Of a DNA stretch of 64,000 nt, positions 51,401-61,859 are shown piece after piece. Numbering within the stretch: the stretch's first letter is position 1; every line of letters starts with the position of its first letter. Location: contig OZ024861.1 of assembly GCA_964017155.1 (NCBI GenBank), positions 46,741,513 to 46,805,512 on the forward strand, written 5' to 3'. The DNA is from Oasisia sp. SBJ-2009. Its lineage: Eukaryota; Annelida; Polychaeta; Sabellida; Siboglinidae. Made by a program: the position numbers and the translations under genes. The notes beneath the pieces are model-generated. The model was given only the letters and a program-made list of their open reading frames with translations, was not told where the DNA came from and made no database searches.

Positions 51401-54400
51401 GCAATGAAGAGTGAACAAATTTGCTCAAGATTCGACACCGCGACACAGGATTTGAACTCGGGTTCTCATAGTCAAGAGTTGAGACCTCTTGCCACTGAGT
51501 CACTGTGCCACTACAAGCAGGAATGTCACACAGGACAGTGGACAAGTAGGACATCTATCTACATGTCCTACGAGGCACTCATCTGTCATGCACTCACCTA
51601 GAATACATTCATGAGAAAGTTGGAAGAATAATTACTTTAAAACAATTTTTTCTTCAGACACAACTATAATTTCACTCACAGTTTTCCAGCCATCGCTGGC
51701 GAATGAAACACAGTTTAAAGGCAATTAAAATATACTGTTGTTAAAAATGTAATTAGCATAAACAATTAGTTCACATAAAATAAACGTACACTGTACATAT
51801 ACAAATAATTTAAAGTAAGTAATCTTACTTAAAGTAAGTAACTTAAACTAAGATTAACTATTTTCTGCTATAAAATCAAGTAGGTAGTTAAATTAGTTGA
51901 ATAATAGATAAATAACGGGGGAGACCAACAGGGAGATGGATGGATTGTGTTCAAGTGAATATGCAGGCACTGCGGATCACCCCGGAGGATGCCCATGACA
52001 GAACATTCTAGAAATCAAGAATTCGGGCCGCTGACCCCACCTAGTGGGAAAAGGCAAAGAAGAAGATAAATAACTCACGGCGTGGTCGTAGGACACAGAG
52101 TTGATGACCATGAAGTCAGTGAGGTTGTATTTGTAGGGCGTGTAGTTGCCGTGCCACGCCACCACGTCGTACGGCGAGTGATCCTGTAGCACACATGACA
52201 AACAATATAATCTCAAGGTCATTTCTTCTGTGTCTAAATCATCAGAAACCACGACAGAGTTAAGCAATCTCAAAATCAATACACAAGTAATTGTCAACAG
52301 ACAGACGGATACATATGCACAGAGCTATGGTGGATAAGGGGTTATAGAGGTAACTTTTTATATGCTGAAATTGCGTAATATTTTCAACTGAATCAACTCC
52401 AAAATGGAGCAAATTCCAAAGTTTTGGCAGCAACAGAGGGATGCCTAACTCAATATCAGTGTTAAAAAACTGCTGACTCAAATAAAAGGTTTTCACCAGG
52501 AAAGATTAAACACATCTCTCTCTTGACCATGAAATATAGCTACATATTACATAAAATCTGCTAGGGTTATTAAAAGTATGTTGTTTTACTAAATAAAAAA
52601 AACATTATGGTATTATTATTAATTCAGTAGACCATTATAATGAATATAATTTATCATCACCATCAATAATTTTTCAAAGTTCGTGTGATCATTGCATGGA
52701 GTGTAGGTTTCATTTAAAGTGTGTTAGTAAAACGTTCTGAACAATGAGAACACTCATAAATAGAATGTAACATATTCTAGAAACTGTCTTAGAATTAAAC
52801 AGCCACTGAACTGATCAGAAACCAAAGAAAGAAACACAAAGTGAAGAATGTTTATTAATGGTAATAATTGTTTCTAGGAATTCCCAATCACTGAAGTTCC
52901 ACTTACCTGTTCAGCAACAAAGAGCGCCCCCTGGTATTTGTTTATGATCTGATAACCTCTGACCTCACGATCTTCATACCAAGCCTTTGGCATCTTGAAG
53001 TCTCTTGGGTTAGCCAGGCCATTGGCACCTGCAAATCAACCAGTTACCAGGGGGGTCATCATTCCACTAAACTGGTCAGTAATGAACAGACGGCCGGCCA
53101 AACAAATAATAAGTGATTAATTAAAACTTAGGGCTTTCTTGAGATATTTCTGAAAACACTGAGGCTATAACATTATTGTATTCTGTAATCACTTCTGGAT
53201 ACAAGTCAGAGTAACATGAAAGTCAATTAACCAAACTACACCAGTTCTGCTGTCATTCCCCAGATGGCGCCACCACCCACTGATAGGACAGAAAAGTTTC
53301 TATCCGCCATTCCCAATGACAGTACCCTACAGAAATAGCAACAAGCAGGTTGTCTGTATTTCTGTGAGGACGTACATAGTGCAGCGTGGCATCAAATTAT
53401 TAAGTTGTCATGTTTTGACAAATGACAGTCAGTGTTTTTCCGCATATTGATATTGGTGATGTCAACATGACAGATACTAACTGTCCGATTCTAGTATAAA
53501 TATAGGGGTGTCAGATTTCAAATTGGTTAGTGGCCAACTGAGATAGAAAAAAGTTCATGCATTTTCTAGTGGTGGTTAAATATGTTGTGAAATTTTCAGT
53601 AACTGAGCAGTAAAAATGTTGTAAGAAATGAAGGAAACGTTATAATGACCGCCTATGAAAAAGTGAAATGTGATTTTATGTCAGATCTTAATGCTTTAAA
53701 TATAGCCGAAAGTAATGATTACCTAAATCAGTGCAAATTCTGTCACCAATTATGCAAGAATTGTTTTGATTTAGTTTTATTTGTTGCTGATCAAGTTAGC
53801 GGGTTCATTCTCTACAGAACGGTTTCTGCCTCAGTGAGTTTTTTGCACAGAGTTATGGTCATTCGTAAACATTCATTACCTATGGGTCCCAGGTCCGGCA
53901 GTCTGAAGTGACCGTCGTACACCTCAAGTACGTAGCCTCGACATTCTTCATTGACCGCCACTGTGAATCTCATACCTTGCTGGACACCAACAGAGAGAGA
54001 TCGAGTGGACATTAGTGGCTGGACTGTTAGCTAGAGGTGCAACTGTACAAACATTACAGGTACAACTGTACAAACATTACAGGTACAACTGTACAAACAT
54101 TACAGGTGCAACTGTACAAACATTACAGGTACAACTGTACAAACATTACAGGTACAACTGTACAAACATTACAGGTACAACTGTACAAACATTACAGGTA
54201 CAACTGTACAAACATTACAGGTACAACTGTACAAACATTACAGGTACAACTGCACAAACATTACAGGTACAACTGTACAAATATTACAGGTACAACTGTA
54301 CAAACATTACAGGTACAACTGTACAAACATTACAGGTACAACTATACAAACATTACAGTTACAACTGCACAAACATTACAGGTACAACTGTACAAACATT

Positions 54401-56202
54401 ACAGGTACAACTGTACAAACATTACAGGTACAACTGCACAAACATTACAGGTACAACTGTACAAATATTACAGGTACAACTGTACAAACATTACAGGTAC
54501 AACTGTACAAACATTACAGGTACAACTATACAAACATTACAGTTACAACTGCACAAACATTACAGGTACAACTGTACAAACATTACAGGTACAACTGTAC
54601 AAACATTACAGGTACAACTGTACAAACATTACAGGTACAACTGCACAAACATTACAGGTACAACTGTACAAATATTACAGGTACAACTGCACAAACATTA
54701 CAGGTACAACTGTACAAACATTACAGGTACAACTGTACAAACATTACAGGTACAACTGCACAAACATTACAGGTACAACTGTACAAATATTACAGGTACA
54801 ACTGTACAAACATTACAGGTACAACTGTACAAACATTACAGGTACAACTATACAAACATTACAGTTACAACTGCACAAACATTACAGGTACAACTGTACA
54901 AACATTAGAGGTACAACTGTACAAACATTACAGGTACAACTGTACAAACATTATAGCATATTAATTTAAAAAATCCTGCTTTGTCCAAATTGTACAATAT
55001 ACTCTTTTTTATTTAAATATTTTCTTTAAACCATCAAATGGCATTTAAATATAAATACTTTCATCTGCAAAATGTGACACACATCCAAAACATTATTTTG
55101 ATTCTTCGAGAATTTTGCACAAAAGATGACAGTAAAACTTTGGCCGCACCTGAATGACACAAATTTCCAGTGGCTCCACCTTGAGTTTTCCAAATTCAGT
55201 TGTGATAAACAACGTCCCCTGCTGAGGCACTGAAACATCAAAAGCAATGTTTTTCATAAATATAATCTCACAACAAGCAATCTGTTTGCAATTAACTAAG
55301 GTCATTGCAATTCACATTCAATGATGTTCAAAATTTAACAGCTTACGAAATCAGAATTATAGCTACCCGATAGTCATTAATTTACTAACACAAAATGTTA
55401 AAGTTCCATTTGTTGATTTAAAAACATTTAATTATACGTTACTAGGATAACAAATTACAGGTGCTCATTTTATATCATTCATTTATATATTGTTTTATCA
55501 CTAGACTAAATATCTGCAAATTGAATTTAGTAAGGCAATGATTGCAATTCCCAAAAAATTTACCTTTGAAAAGTTCAAATTGTAAACAACATTCTTATTC
55601 AAAATTATATTTGTATTATTGTAGAAGCCAAATATGTTAACAGCAAAACCTTAGCAAGATTGTATTTTCCTAATATACACAACTCATTCAATGCATTTCC
55701 TGCTAATAATTACCCTGGGCTGAATCCAGATATAGGAACCGATAACCATCTTTAAACAAATGTATGATAATATAAATATATCATGATCCTACCTATCAAG
55801 AAGTCACCATCAGAGTTGTAGAAAGCCCTGAAAAGTCACTCGTCTGTGTAAGTAAAAGCTTTATTTCATGGCGGTAACCACATCATGTGGTATATTTTCA
55901 ATGGACCACACTATTTCATACATGTAATAAAGCTTTAGTGAAGATATATAGTTCGCAACAACACTAATAAAATAGTAATAAAAAAGAAATTAATATTAAA
56001 AATAAAATTATTATATATAATATATATAATATTATATATGTATATATAAATATATATAAATATATATATATATACATATATATATATGTGTATATATACA
56101 TATATACATATATATATATATATACATATATATAAATATATATATACATACAAATATATATGTATATATTATATAATATTTTTTTATTAATTTCTTTTGT
56201 AT

Positions 56203-56248
<46 letters not shown>

Positions 56249-57778
56249 ATATATACATGTATATATATATATACATACATACATGCATGCATACATACAT
56301 ACATACAATACAACATGCTTATAACCAACCACTTTATAAATAGCTAACGAGTCTGTTATATCTGTAAATTCATTATAAGCATATATGCGGTTATCCGCTA
56401 AGTGGCAGTTATCTTAGTGGCAGTTTTATATTACTCGCCTGGTGTCTATCAAATGCAATGACATGTTGTTGTGTCACATTTATTTAGATGACACATAAAA
56501 GTTCCCAAAATATTCTTATTACGTATAGTTACAACCTAGAAGTCTGCAGTCTTGGCACGTTGCCAATCAATCTGTAGTTGGGAAAAAATCATGTTCTTAC
56601 CTATCCGTCATTGACGTGTTACACGTGTACACGTGAACGGCCATGCCGTGTCGTCCTTTAGCCTCCCCTGCCCCACACAGGGTGTTCAGCCCCTGCAGCA
56701 TAAGACCATAACCCTTTCTTTCTCCTTTCTCACAGATACTGGACTTTGCAATGCATTTTAAAGTCCATCGAGAATTTGTGAGTCCACTACAGGTTACACA
56801 TTTACCCCCTGTTTGGGATCTTTTACTTCCCCTGGCATAGACACCAATACTGACACACACACACACACACATGCATACAAACACATGTATACACACACAT
56901 GAATACACATACTTGCATACACACATACACATGTACACACACATGCATACACACACAAGCATACATACACACATGCATAAACACACATGCATACACACAC
57001 TTGCATACACACACATGCATACACACACATGTATACACACACATGCATATACACACGCACATGTATACACACACGCACATGCATACACACACGCACATGC
57101 ACACACACATGCATACACACATATGCATACACACACGCACATGCATACATACAGATGCATACATACACACATGCGTATACACACCTGCAGGAAGTCCACG
57201 GATGCCTCTGTCTTCTTAGGAATGTTGAATGGGTGCCATCTTAGCTAAAATAGAATAACATAGAATTCATGATGCATATATAAGGCAAACTTTCCTAAAA
57301 ATAAAAGATCAAAATGTTCAACTACACACATAAAATTAATTATTTAGCCACATTCTCACTAACTGTCTGACGGACATGTGAAATTAATTTCAAAAATTAA
57401 AATACTACCAAACATATATTGATATCCCACAATGTAAACAACACTCACTGCTATATTAAGTGTTAGTCAAAGCATCGTCTCATTTCAATTTTGTAGCTTT
57501 TTATAAATCACCTTGTGCAAAACCTTAGGGTTTGAATGCTTTTATGATATGCAAAGTTGATTAAACAAAGGATTCAGCAATTGATAGAAAAAACAAAGTG
57601 AACATTACAAAACTTATCATTGGAAAACAATATTTTATCAGCTACTAATGATAACATAATTCACAGCAACCAGATCAATGCAACCAAATTATATTTAACT
57701 CAGTAGGTATATATATATACATATATATATATACATATACATATATATATATATATACACATACATATATACACATAC

Positions 57779-57827
<49 letters not shown>

Positions 57828-60800
57828 CATACATATATATACATATATATATATGTGTGTATTAACTGCAGATGACCCCAGAGGATGCCCAGGACAGAAC
57901 ATTCTGGAAATCAAGAATTTGGGCCGCTGACCCCACCTAGTGGGAAATGCAAGAATATTGTGGACACTGTACTGTTTAAAAACAACCGTATAACTGTACT
58001 GTTAAAAACATCCAACACATGTAGATTTCTATAAACAGAACGTCTTTCAAACAGCAACATGTTTACGTTCTTCCAGATAGCACGTCTCAGATAGAGGGCA
58101 TAAACCTGACAGGGTGTTACATATAATTAACCCTGCACATGAACGCAAATAACCCTGCCAAACAAACACTATTCAGAAATTGCCCTTCAGACGTGAACTC
58201 TGACCAAAGGGTAGAACCGTTTCTTCACTCATTTAACCAGCTCTTACAGGAGAGAAATCAGGGTTGGACCAGTTTCGGCAGGCTACCGGTGCCCTCAATC
58301 AGGGATACACTAATTGCTGTCATTCACACACAAAGACACAGCATCAAATGAGAGTAGCACGCAGCGCTGGTCGTATTGTTGTTATTATCTACAACTGGGT
58401 CTAGCGCAATGGGGGTTTGCACCATTAACTTAAAGGGAATGTATTAAAATGTATTTATAATTATAGTTAGTATAACAATAAAGCCAAAATTCCCACATCT
58501 TTCATAACGAATATGCCAAAGAAACCTAAGTAGTCTTATGCATGTTTTTATTGACTTCAGCACAAGTAAGACTTATAATTCGCTTTTTGATAAACACAAA
58601 TTTACTATTAGATCCACCTCTATGTATTAGCATTTCAATTTAGACCACAAATTAAAAAAAAAAAAAACTTGTGACTTTTCCATTGATTTTATTTCCTGTG
58701 ACTTTATTTCTACATCTGTCTCAAACCATGAGATTTACCTGGGATGGATTAGGTTTAGTTGCCTCAAAGTTAGCTGTCATGTTTCCCTCCTTCAGTTCCT
58801 TAAATGGATGATGAAGAACTGCAGGCAGAATCCGATACAACCAGCTGGCAACATAAATCATTCAATATAAAACACACAACACACCGACTCTGTGACAACA
58901 ACAACAAAAATTACTTAATAAAACAATCATTATAATTTTTAAAACCATTTCTGATAGAACACATTTGTGCAAAAACATGGTCACTTCGTAATTGAATATA
59001 AATTCAAAATAATAATTAAGTCACAATTAAAAATGTATCTAGTAGAGATACATTATAGAGATTGCAAATCAAAAGAATACAACAGAAAAATACACAAAAT
59101 AGGAAAATACACATCAACCAATCTTCTGCAATATTTCAGTCTTTTTAATAATAATAATGTTATTATTTGTACCTGTCACAAATATTAATTAAAACACATG
59201 TAAGCACCATTTTTATATTAGATGTGTTAGTATGTGTTAATGAAATATTCGCTGGAAAAGTTTAAAGTGTTCTACCTTCGCCGATTCTGGTCTCGAGGTA
59301 CGGTGAAAGCTGTTCCATTCAGTTGCTCCGCATAAAGCCCATAGGGACACACCTGGGGACTGTTCTGTCAACACAAGGGACAGAATACAGACACATCTGG
59401 GGACTGTTCTGTCAACACAAGGGACAGAATACAGACACATCTGGGGACTGTTCTGTCAACACAAGGGACAGAATACAGACACATCTGGGGACTGTTCTGT
59501 CAACACAGGGGACAGAATACAGACACATCTGGGGACTGTTCTGTCAACACAAGGGACAGAATACAGACACATCTGGGGACTGTTCTGTCAACACAAGGGA
59601 CAGAATACAGACACATCTGGGGACTGTTCTGTCAACACAGGGGACAGAATACAGACACATCTGGGGACTGTTCTGTCAACACAAGGGACAGAATACAGAC
59701 ACATCTGGGGACTGTTCTGTCAACACAGGGGACAGAATACAGACACATCTGGGGACTGTTCTGTCAACACAAGGGACAGAATACAGACACATCTGGGGAC
59801 TGTTCTGTCAACACAGGGGACAAAATACAGACACATCTGGGGACTGTTCTGTCATCACAAGGGACAGAATACAGACACATCTGGGGACTGTTCTGTCAAC
59901 ACAGGGGACAAAATACAGACACATCTGGGGACTGTTCTGTCAACACAAGGGACACACATGGGGCCATGTAGCTTTGTGCAGAGACCTGTCCACCCATCAT
60001 TTGAACGGGTAAATACCATTGTGGACGGGTAGAAATATAGGTGGACCGGTGGTGCATGAGTAAAAAAAAGAAGGAGCAAAAAAGTGTTTCACATGTGTTT
60101 GTAGTCCGTTTTAGGGCCATCAGACACATTTTAAAGTTTGTAAACTGGCTTAACAGTTAACATCCATGTGTCTACCAAAACATGTGGCAATAATTTGGTC
60201 CTGCATAAAGCCCTGCATTGGGCAGAATTCTAGACATACTTGGGGGCTGTTCCGTCAACACAAGGGACAAAATACAGCAAATAGTCTCCATTTGAGTCCA
60301 CCTTTATAAAACAACAAATGTCATGTACTTTTCAAAGTAGACTAAAGTACAGAAACTAAGCTACCACCAAATAAGTTACGTTTTAAGTAACTACAAATAC
60401 ATAACTGACAAAACACAGAAATTATGACAAACAGAGAAATTTTTATATAACTGCTTACCTGACCCACGGGCAGGGAACCAGGACATCGGGGGTCCTCTGA
60501 TGAATATTCACCCCCAAACCCGGACAAATACTGGAAAATAGATGTAACCAAAACGTGCACAATTATCAAACTTATTGATCTTATATTGCTATAAATTTAT
60601 TTGGTTCTACGTTCCTGACCACAAATTGGGATCATGTAGACCACCACTTATTCAGCAACTTCCTGCAAATGATTGTCACCTCAGGATGAGTCCAGTTAGT
60701 GGAAAAGACAACCTATATGTTTAACTCACAAATGTTGACCTATTTGTTTTATTTATATGTGTACTAAGATCCCTGACTCTTGGCCAACTGGATCTGGCCA

Positions 60801-61740
60801 GCTGTATATATCTACTCCAGTTTAGGACAGTGGATTGTGTGAAGTTTTGAAGATTAGTCACTGGCTTATAAATCACACTGCTAGCTTTCCCTGTGTGCAA
60901 CTAAGTCTAAGAAGTTCCATCCTTTTTGTTATCTGTCCTGTTGTTCTTTACATGATCACCAGAAATGGCATGCGCAGTAATTAATGCATATATCCCACTT
61001 GTAGTGTGGTTTATTACTTAGGATGTTTTTAACTCCCAACTGTACCCTCTATGGAGTCAAACAAAAACACCCGGGCCCATTAACTCTTCAAGCATCTATT
61101 CTACAATATAGAATCCACTTTTCTTCATTTTCCTGAAAATTTCCAATATTGCACCTCCTCAAATTTAGAGCTTAACTGAAACGTCCAGCTACACTCTGTG
61201 ACTTTTGCAGTATTGATGTACCTCGAAAAGGGGTGTGCCATAAGCATAGCCCATGCCCGCAGTAACCCTAGCTACCCCTTCCCCTCCTGACCTAAGTCTA
61301 AGACGTACGTACCTCACCCCCGTTATAAGAAATCGTCCATAGCTTAACATATACAGGGTGGTGTATTGTTACTTGCAGCATCGACAACTAAAAGAAAGGA
61401 CAAAGGTGTCGCCAAGAACCAAGAACTAATAACACGACTGCATCGAGATCTAGGACTAGGGTTCTAGCTAAGCCTGATCGCAACGCCAGTCTCGTCAGCT
61501 GCGTCTTTCACCCGATGCTATAAGTATAAAACGCCGCTAGACCTTAAATATACACAAACTACATACAGAGATACACAGATCTGTGATTACGGTGAAAATA
61601 TTCATTCAACAACTGCGACACCGACAACATGACAGTACTTCAAAACAACAACAAGTGATCGAGCTCTCGTAGTCTACACCTGCCTTGCCAGAGATTTTAT
61701 CAAAATATTCTATGATTACCTCCAATTTGTCGAAATCCAT
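44766..61740 (-). CDS. HGD: Homogentisate 1,2-dioxygenase, 15 coding exons
   Basis: Opens the aromatic ring of homogentisate to maleylacetoacetate in cytosolic tyrosine/phenylalanine breakdown, using Fe(II) and O2. Exons: 61740-61720, 60530-60459, 59364-59276, 58844-58739, 57244-57185, 56692-56601, 55827-55793, 55229-55150, 53979-53880, 53028-52907, 52183-52079, 50724-50598, 50070-50018, 49227-49099, 44990-44766. All phases agree and give about 471 residues (human 445). Recognisable blocks: [101 protein letters not shown]. Iron ligands H336, E342 and H372 and catalytic H293 match human H335, E341, H371 and H292. The start ATG has A at -3. The C-terminus is longer than in human because of an 11-residue duplication. 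Confidence 0.97.
45100..45345. other. HGD last intron, left part, nothing recognised
   Basis: No element recognised before the AT tract. Confidence 0.35.
45345..45575. repeat. (AT/ATAC)n microsatellite in the last HGD intron
   Basis: Interrupted AT run with tac and tgt breaks. Open frames of I/Y repeats on both strands are artefacts. Confidence 0.92.
46260..48732 (-). mobile_element. RTE-like LINE, 5'-truncated but open, inside the MITE
   Basis: Flanked by a perfect 12-bp duplication, cccagtttcata, at 46248-46259 and 48733-48744. The 3' end is an (AAGT)n tail that also supplies the stop codon (CAT AAG TAA GTA AGT). The 5' end is truncated within the endonuclease domain. Perfect flanking repeats and an open frame suggest a recent insertion. 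Confidence 0.93.
46265..48718 (-). CDS. LINE endonuclease/reverse transcriptase ORF, 817 residues
   Basis: One uninterrupted frame. The N-terminal part retains the end of an apurinic-type endonuclease ([23 protein letters not shown]). Then come the polymerase motifs [70 protein letters not shown] (catalytic FADD) and LLYGAETW, and a C-terminal [13 protein letters not shown]. The first ATG lies at 48718, but the native start is lost by 5' truncation. The family is RTE-like by gestalt; I did not run a phylogeny. Confidence 0.9.
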   Translation of the reverse strand: MGRQGLGKMNENGEMLADFCAFNNMIIGGSVFPHRRIHKATWVSPDHRTENQIDHICIGRKFRRSMQDVRVQRGADAASDHHLVLARMKMKLKKREVKRSTRTQYNVDFLQDRVTKETFRLTVRNKYEALQDILDEGNMDIDTQWQQIKEMWTSTCSEVLGKKKYQQKDWISAETVNKVQVRKEKKGAVNNSRTRAAKAAAQEEYTEANRAVKNSVKTDKANFIEDLAKEAEDASAQGNMKQLYDVTRKLAGKYKNTDRPIKDKNGNVLTSDEDQLKRWREHFEELLNRPPPQNPPDIAPAEEVLQINCERPSKAEIEKAIQHMKRGKASGPDKIPAEAIKADIETSTEILHDLFGKIWEQEEIPTEWKEGYLVKLPKKGDMQECKNYRGIMLLSVPGKVLNRIILDRLKTGVDAKLRDHQAGFRKDRSCTDQIATLRIIVEQSMEWDSSLYINFVDYEKAFDSLDRDTLWKLLQHYGIPEKFISLIRSSYEDMACRVIHAGQLTDSFMVKTGVRQGCLLSPFLFLLAIDWIMKKTTKNRRNGIQWTPWSQLEDLDFADDLALLSHSHKQMQEKTEQLNTVSTQLGLNINRSKTKTMKANTKNNNPITLNGEPLEETDAFTYLGSTINKTGGTEEDVKARIQKARVAFIMLRKIWRAKRIKINTKMRLFNSNVKAVLLYGAETWRTTQKTLKKIQTFINKCLRRILHLKWTDKVPNTTLWKTTKQLPIENEIKKRKWRWIGHTLRKPPESITRQAITWNPPGKRRRGRPRNTWQRDTEKDTKEMGYTWKEMEKMATNRKQWRSLVDGLCSERAKRHK
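49099..52183 (-). CDS. HGD: HGD catalytic exons 11-14
   Basis: These four exons hold the active site. Exon 11 ends in YDHA (catalytic His). Exon 12 ends YYH and splits the next Arg codon. Exon 13 supplies [17 protein letters not shown] with the Glu ligand. Exon 14 supplies TPHGPD with the third ligand. The exon 12 donor is CACC|GTAAGT, chosen because only this cut keeps HRN in frame. Confidence 0.95.
49250..50015. other. HGD intron 13, nothing recognised
   Basis: AT-rich intron sequence without an identifiable element. Confidence 0.4.
50743..50804 (-). mobile_element. SINE family A, split copy, part 1
   Basis: tcatatacagcgcagaatcc through gcattttacactttac. The SINE continues at 51246 beyond an insertion. 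Confidence 0.7.
50805..51245. mobile_element. hAT-type element inserted in a SINE
   Basis: Inverted ends CAGTGCTTCAAGTTTG and (right, inverted) CAGTGCTTCATTTTGAAGG; both continue into ggcgagc. Flanks ctttac / ttttac give a 5-6 bp duplication. A nested MITE-like piece (about 50905-51130) ends in ggcgccacattcc. Confidence 0.7.
51246..51515 (-). mobile_element. SINE family A, split copy, part 2 with tRNA head
   Basis: Continues the body (cctggtaaacctgttcg, cttctctgagaagcatccag) to the degenerate tRNA-like head (ggatttgaactcgggttctc). Confidence 0.75.
51516..51910. other. HGD intron 11, middle part, nothing recognised
   Basis: Some short aagtaagtaa repeats; no element named. Confidence 0.35.
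51914..52050 (+). mobile_element. LINE 3' tail fragment, copy 1
   Basis: Plus strand reads [24 protein letters not shown], a stop, [10 protein letters not shown]: the C-terminal end of an RTE-like reverse transcriptase. A second copy of the same tail lies at 57860-57955. Confidence 0.7.
52184..52906. other. HGD intron 10, nothing recognised
   Basis: AT-rich intron sequence with no identifiable element. Confidence 0.4.
53029..53879. other. HGD intron 9, nothing recognised
   Basis: An 88-residue plus-strand open frame at 53645-53911 has no recognisable motif and runs into exon 9 antisense; I do not support it as a gene. Confidence 0.4.
54041..54956. repeat. 23-bp minisatellite, about 40 units, in HGD intron 8
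   Basis: Unit gtacaactgtacaaacatta + cag. Variant units (tgcacaaac, gtacaaatatt, ctatacaaac, gttacaactg) recur in a fixed order at about 54244, 54427 and 54751, indicating higher-order duplication of 8 or 14 units. It begins about 60 bp upstream of the exon 9 acceptor. Since 23 is not a multiple of 3, a frame cycles through all phases; the 300-residue open frames are artefacts. Confidence 0.95.
55306..55792. other. HGD intron 7, nothing recognised
   Basis: Plain AT-rich intron. Confidence 0.4.
56012..56300. repeat. (AT)n microsatellite plus (ATGT/CATA)n in HGD intron 6
   Basis: Interrupted AT run ending in acatacatacatgcatgcat. Confidence 0.92.
56855..57184 (-). repeat. CACACATGCATA minisatellite running up to the HGD exon 5 donor
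   Basis: Units of 10-14 bp (cacacacatgcatacacaca). On the minus strand the array starts exactly at the donor CTGCAG|GTGTGTATACGCATG, so the donor hexamer GTGTGT is part of the repeat. Confidence 0.9.
57245..57705. other. HGD intron 4, left part, nothing recognised
   Basis: Plain AT-rich intron. Confidence 0.4.
57708..57862. repeat. (AT)n microsatellite in HGD intron 4
   Basis: Interrupted AT run abutting the LINE tail copy. Confidence 0.92.
57860..57955 (+). mobile_element. LINE 3' tail fragment, copy 2
   Basis: [20 protein letters not shown] on the plus strand, then a stop. Same family as 51914-52050. Confidence 0.7.
57960..58738. other. HGD intron 4, right part, nothing recognised
   Basis: No repeat or exon supported. 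Confidence 0.4.
59353..59964 (-). repeat. 44-bp minisatellite seeded on the HGD exon 3 splice acceptor
   Basis: Fourteen 44-bp units start near 59353, 59396, 59440, 59484, 59528, 59572, 59616, 59660, 59704, 59748, 59792, 59836, 59880 and 59924. On the minus strand each carries TGTTGACAG|AACAGTCCC + CAG; the unit nearest the gene is the real exon 3 boundary. Alternating acaaggg/acagggg units suggest 88-bp dimers. A more diverged unit lies at 60224-60290, beyond a MITE. Confidence 0.95.
59965..60215. mobile_element. hAT MITE, family C, copy 2 (251 bp)
   Basis: Same element as 21722-22002. Flanked by catggggc (59957-59964) and cattgggc (60216-60223), 7 of 8 identical. It sits inside the 44-bp array, so it inserted after the array began. 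Confidence 0.82.
60600..61715. other. HGD intron 1, nothing recognised
   Basis: No repeat, exon or RNA gene supported. Confidence 0.4.
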
Positions 61741-61790
61741 CTTATACGCTGGGCGTCCTTCTCTCGACCCAGAAAATGCGGTCACGTTCG

Positions 61791-61820
61791 GCCACCGCAG
61801 CGAAAGCGGTGGCTTTTAAG
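61791..61820 (-). promoter_or_regulatory. HGD proximal promoter: TATA-like box and hairpin
   Basis: CTTAAAAG on the minus strand (about 61814-61820) lies about 75 bp upstream of the start codon, a fitting place for a TATA-like box with a short 5' UTR. Just inside it, gccaccgc (61791-61798) and gcggtggc (61806-61813) form a perfect 8-bp hairpin. Function is inferred from position only. Confidence 0.35.
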
Positions 61821-61859
61821 GGGCCACCGGGGCGCCACCTATGGAGTAAAGGCGTGCAC

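Noticed and set aside
53645..53911. 88-residue plus-strand frame as a nested gene
   Set aside because: No recognisable domain, and it overlaps HGD exon 9 on the opposite strand.
54015..54969. Two approximately 300-residue open frames ([18 protein letters not shown])
   Set aside because: Products of the 23-bp array; the same peptide cycles through all frames.
56597..57248. Long C/V/M-rich and H/T-rich frames
   Set aside because: Artefacts of the CACACATGCATA array; only the HGD exon parts (56601-56692 and 57185-57244) are coding.
59323..60012. 229-residue plus-strand frame ([20 protein letters not shown])
   Set aside because: Antisense reading of the 44-bp array in HGD intron 2.
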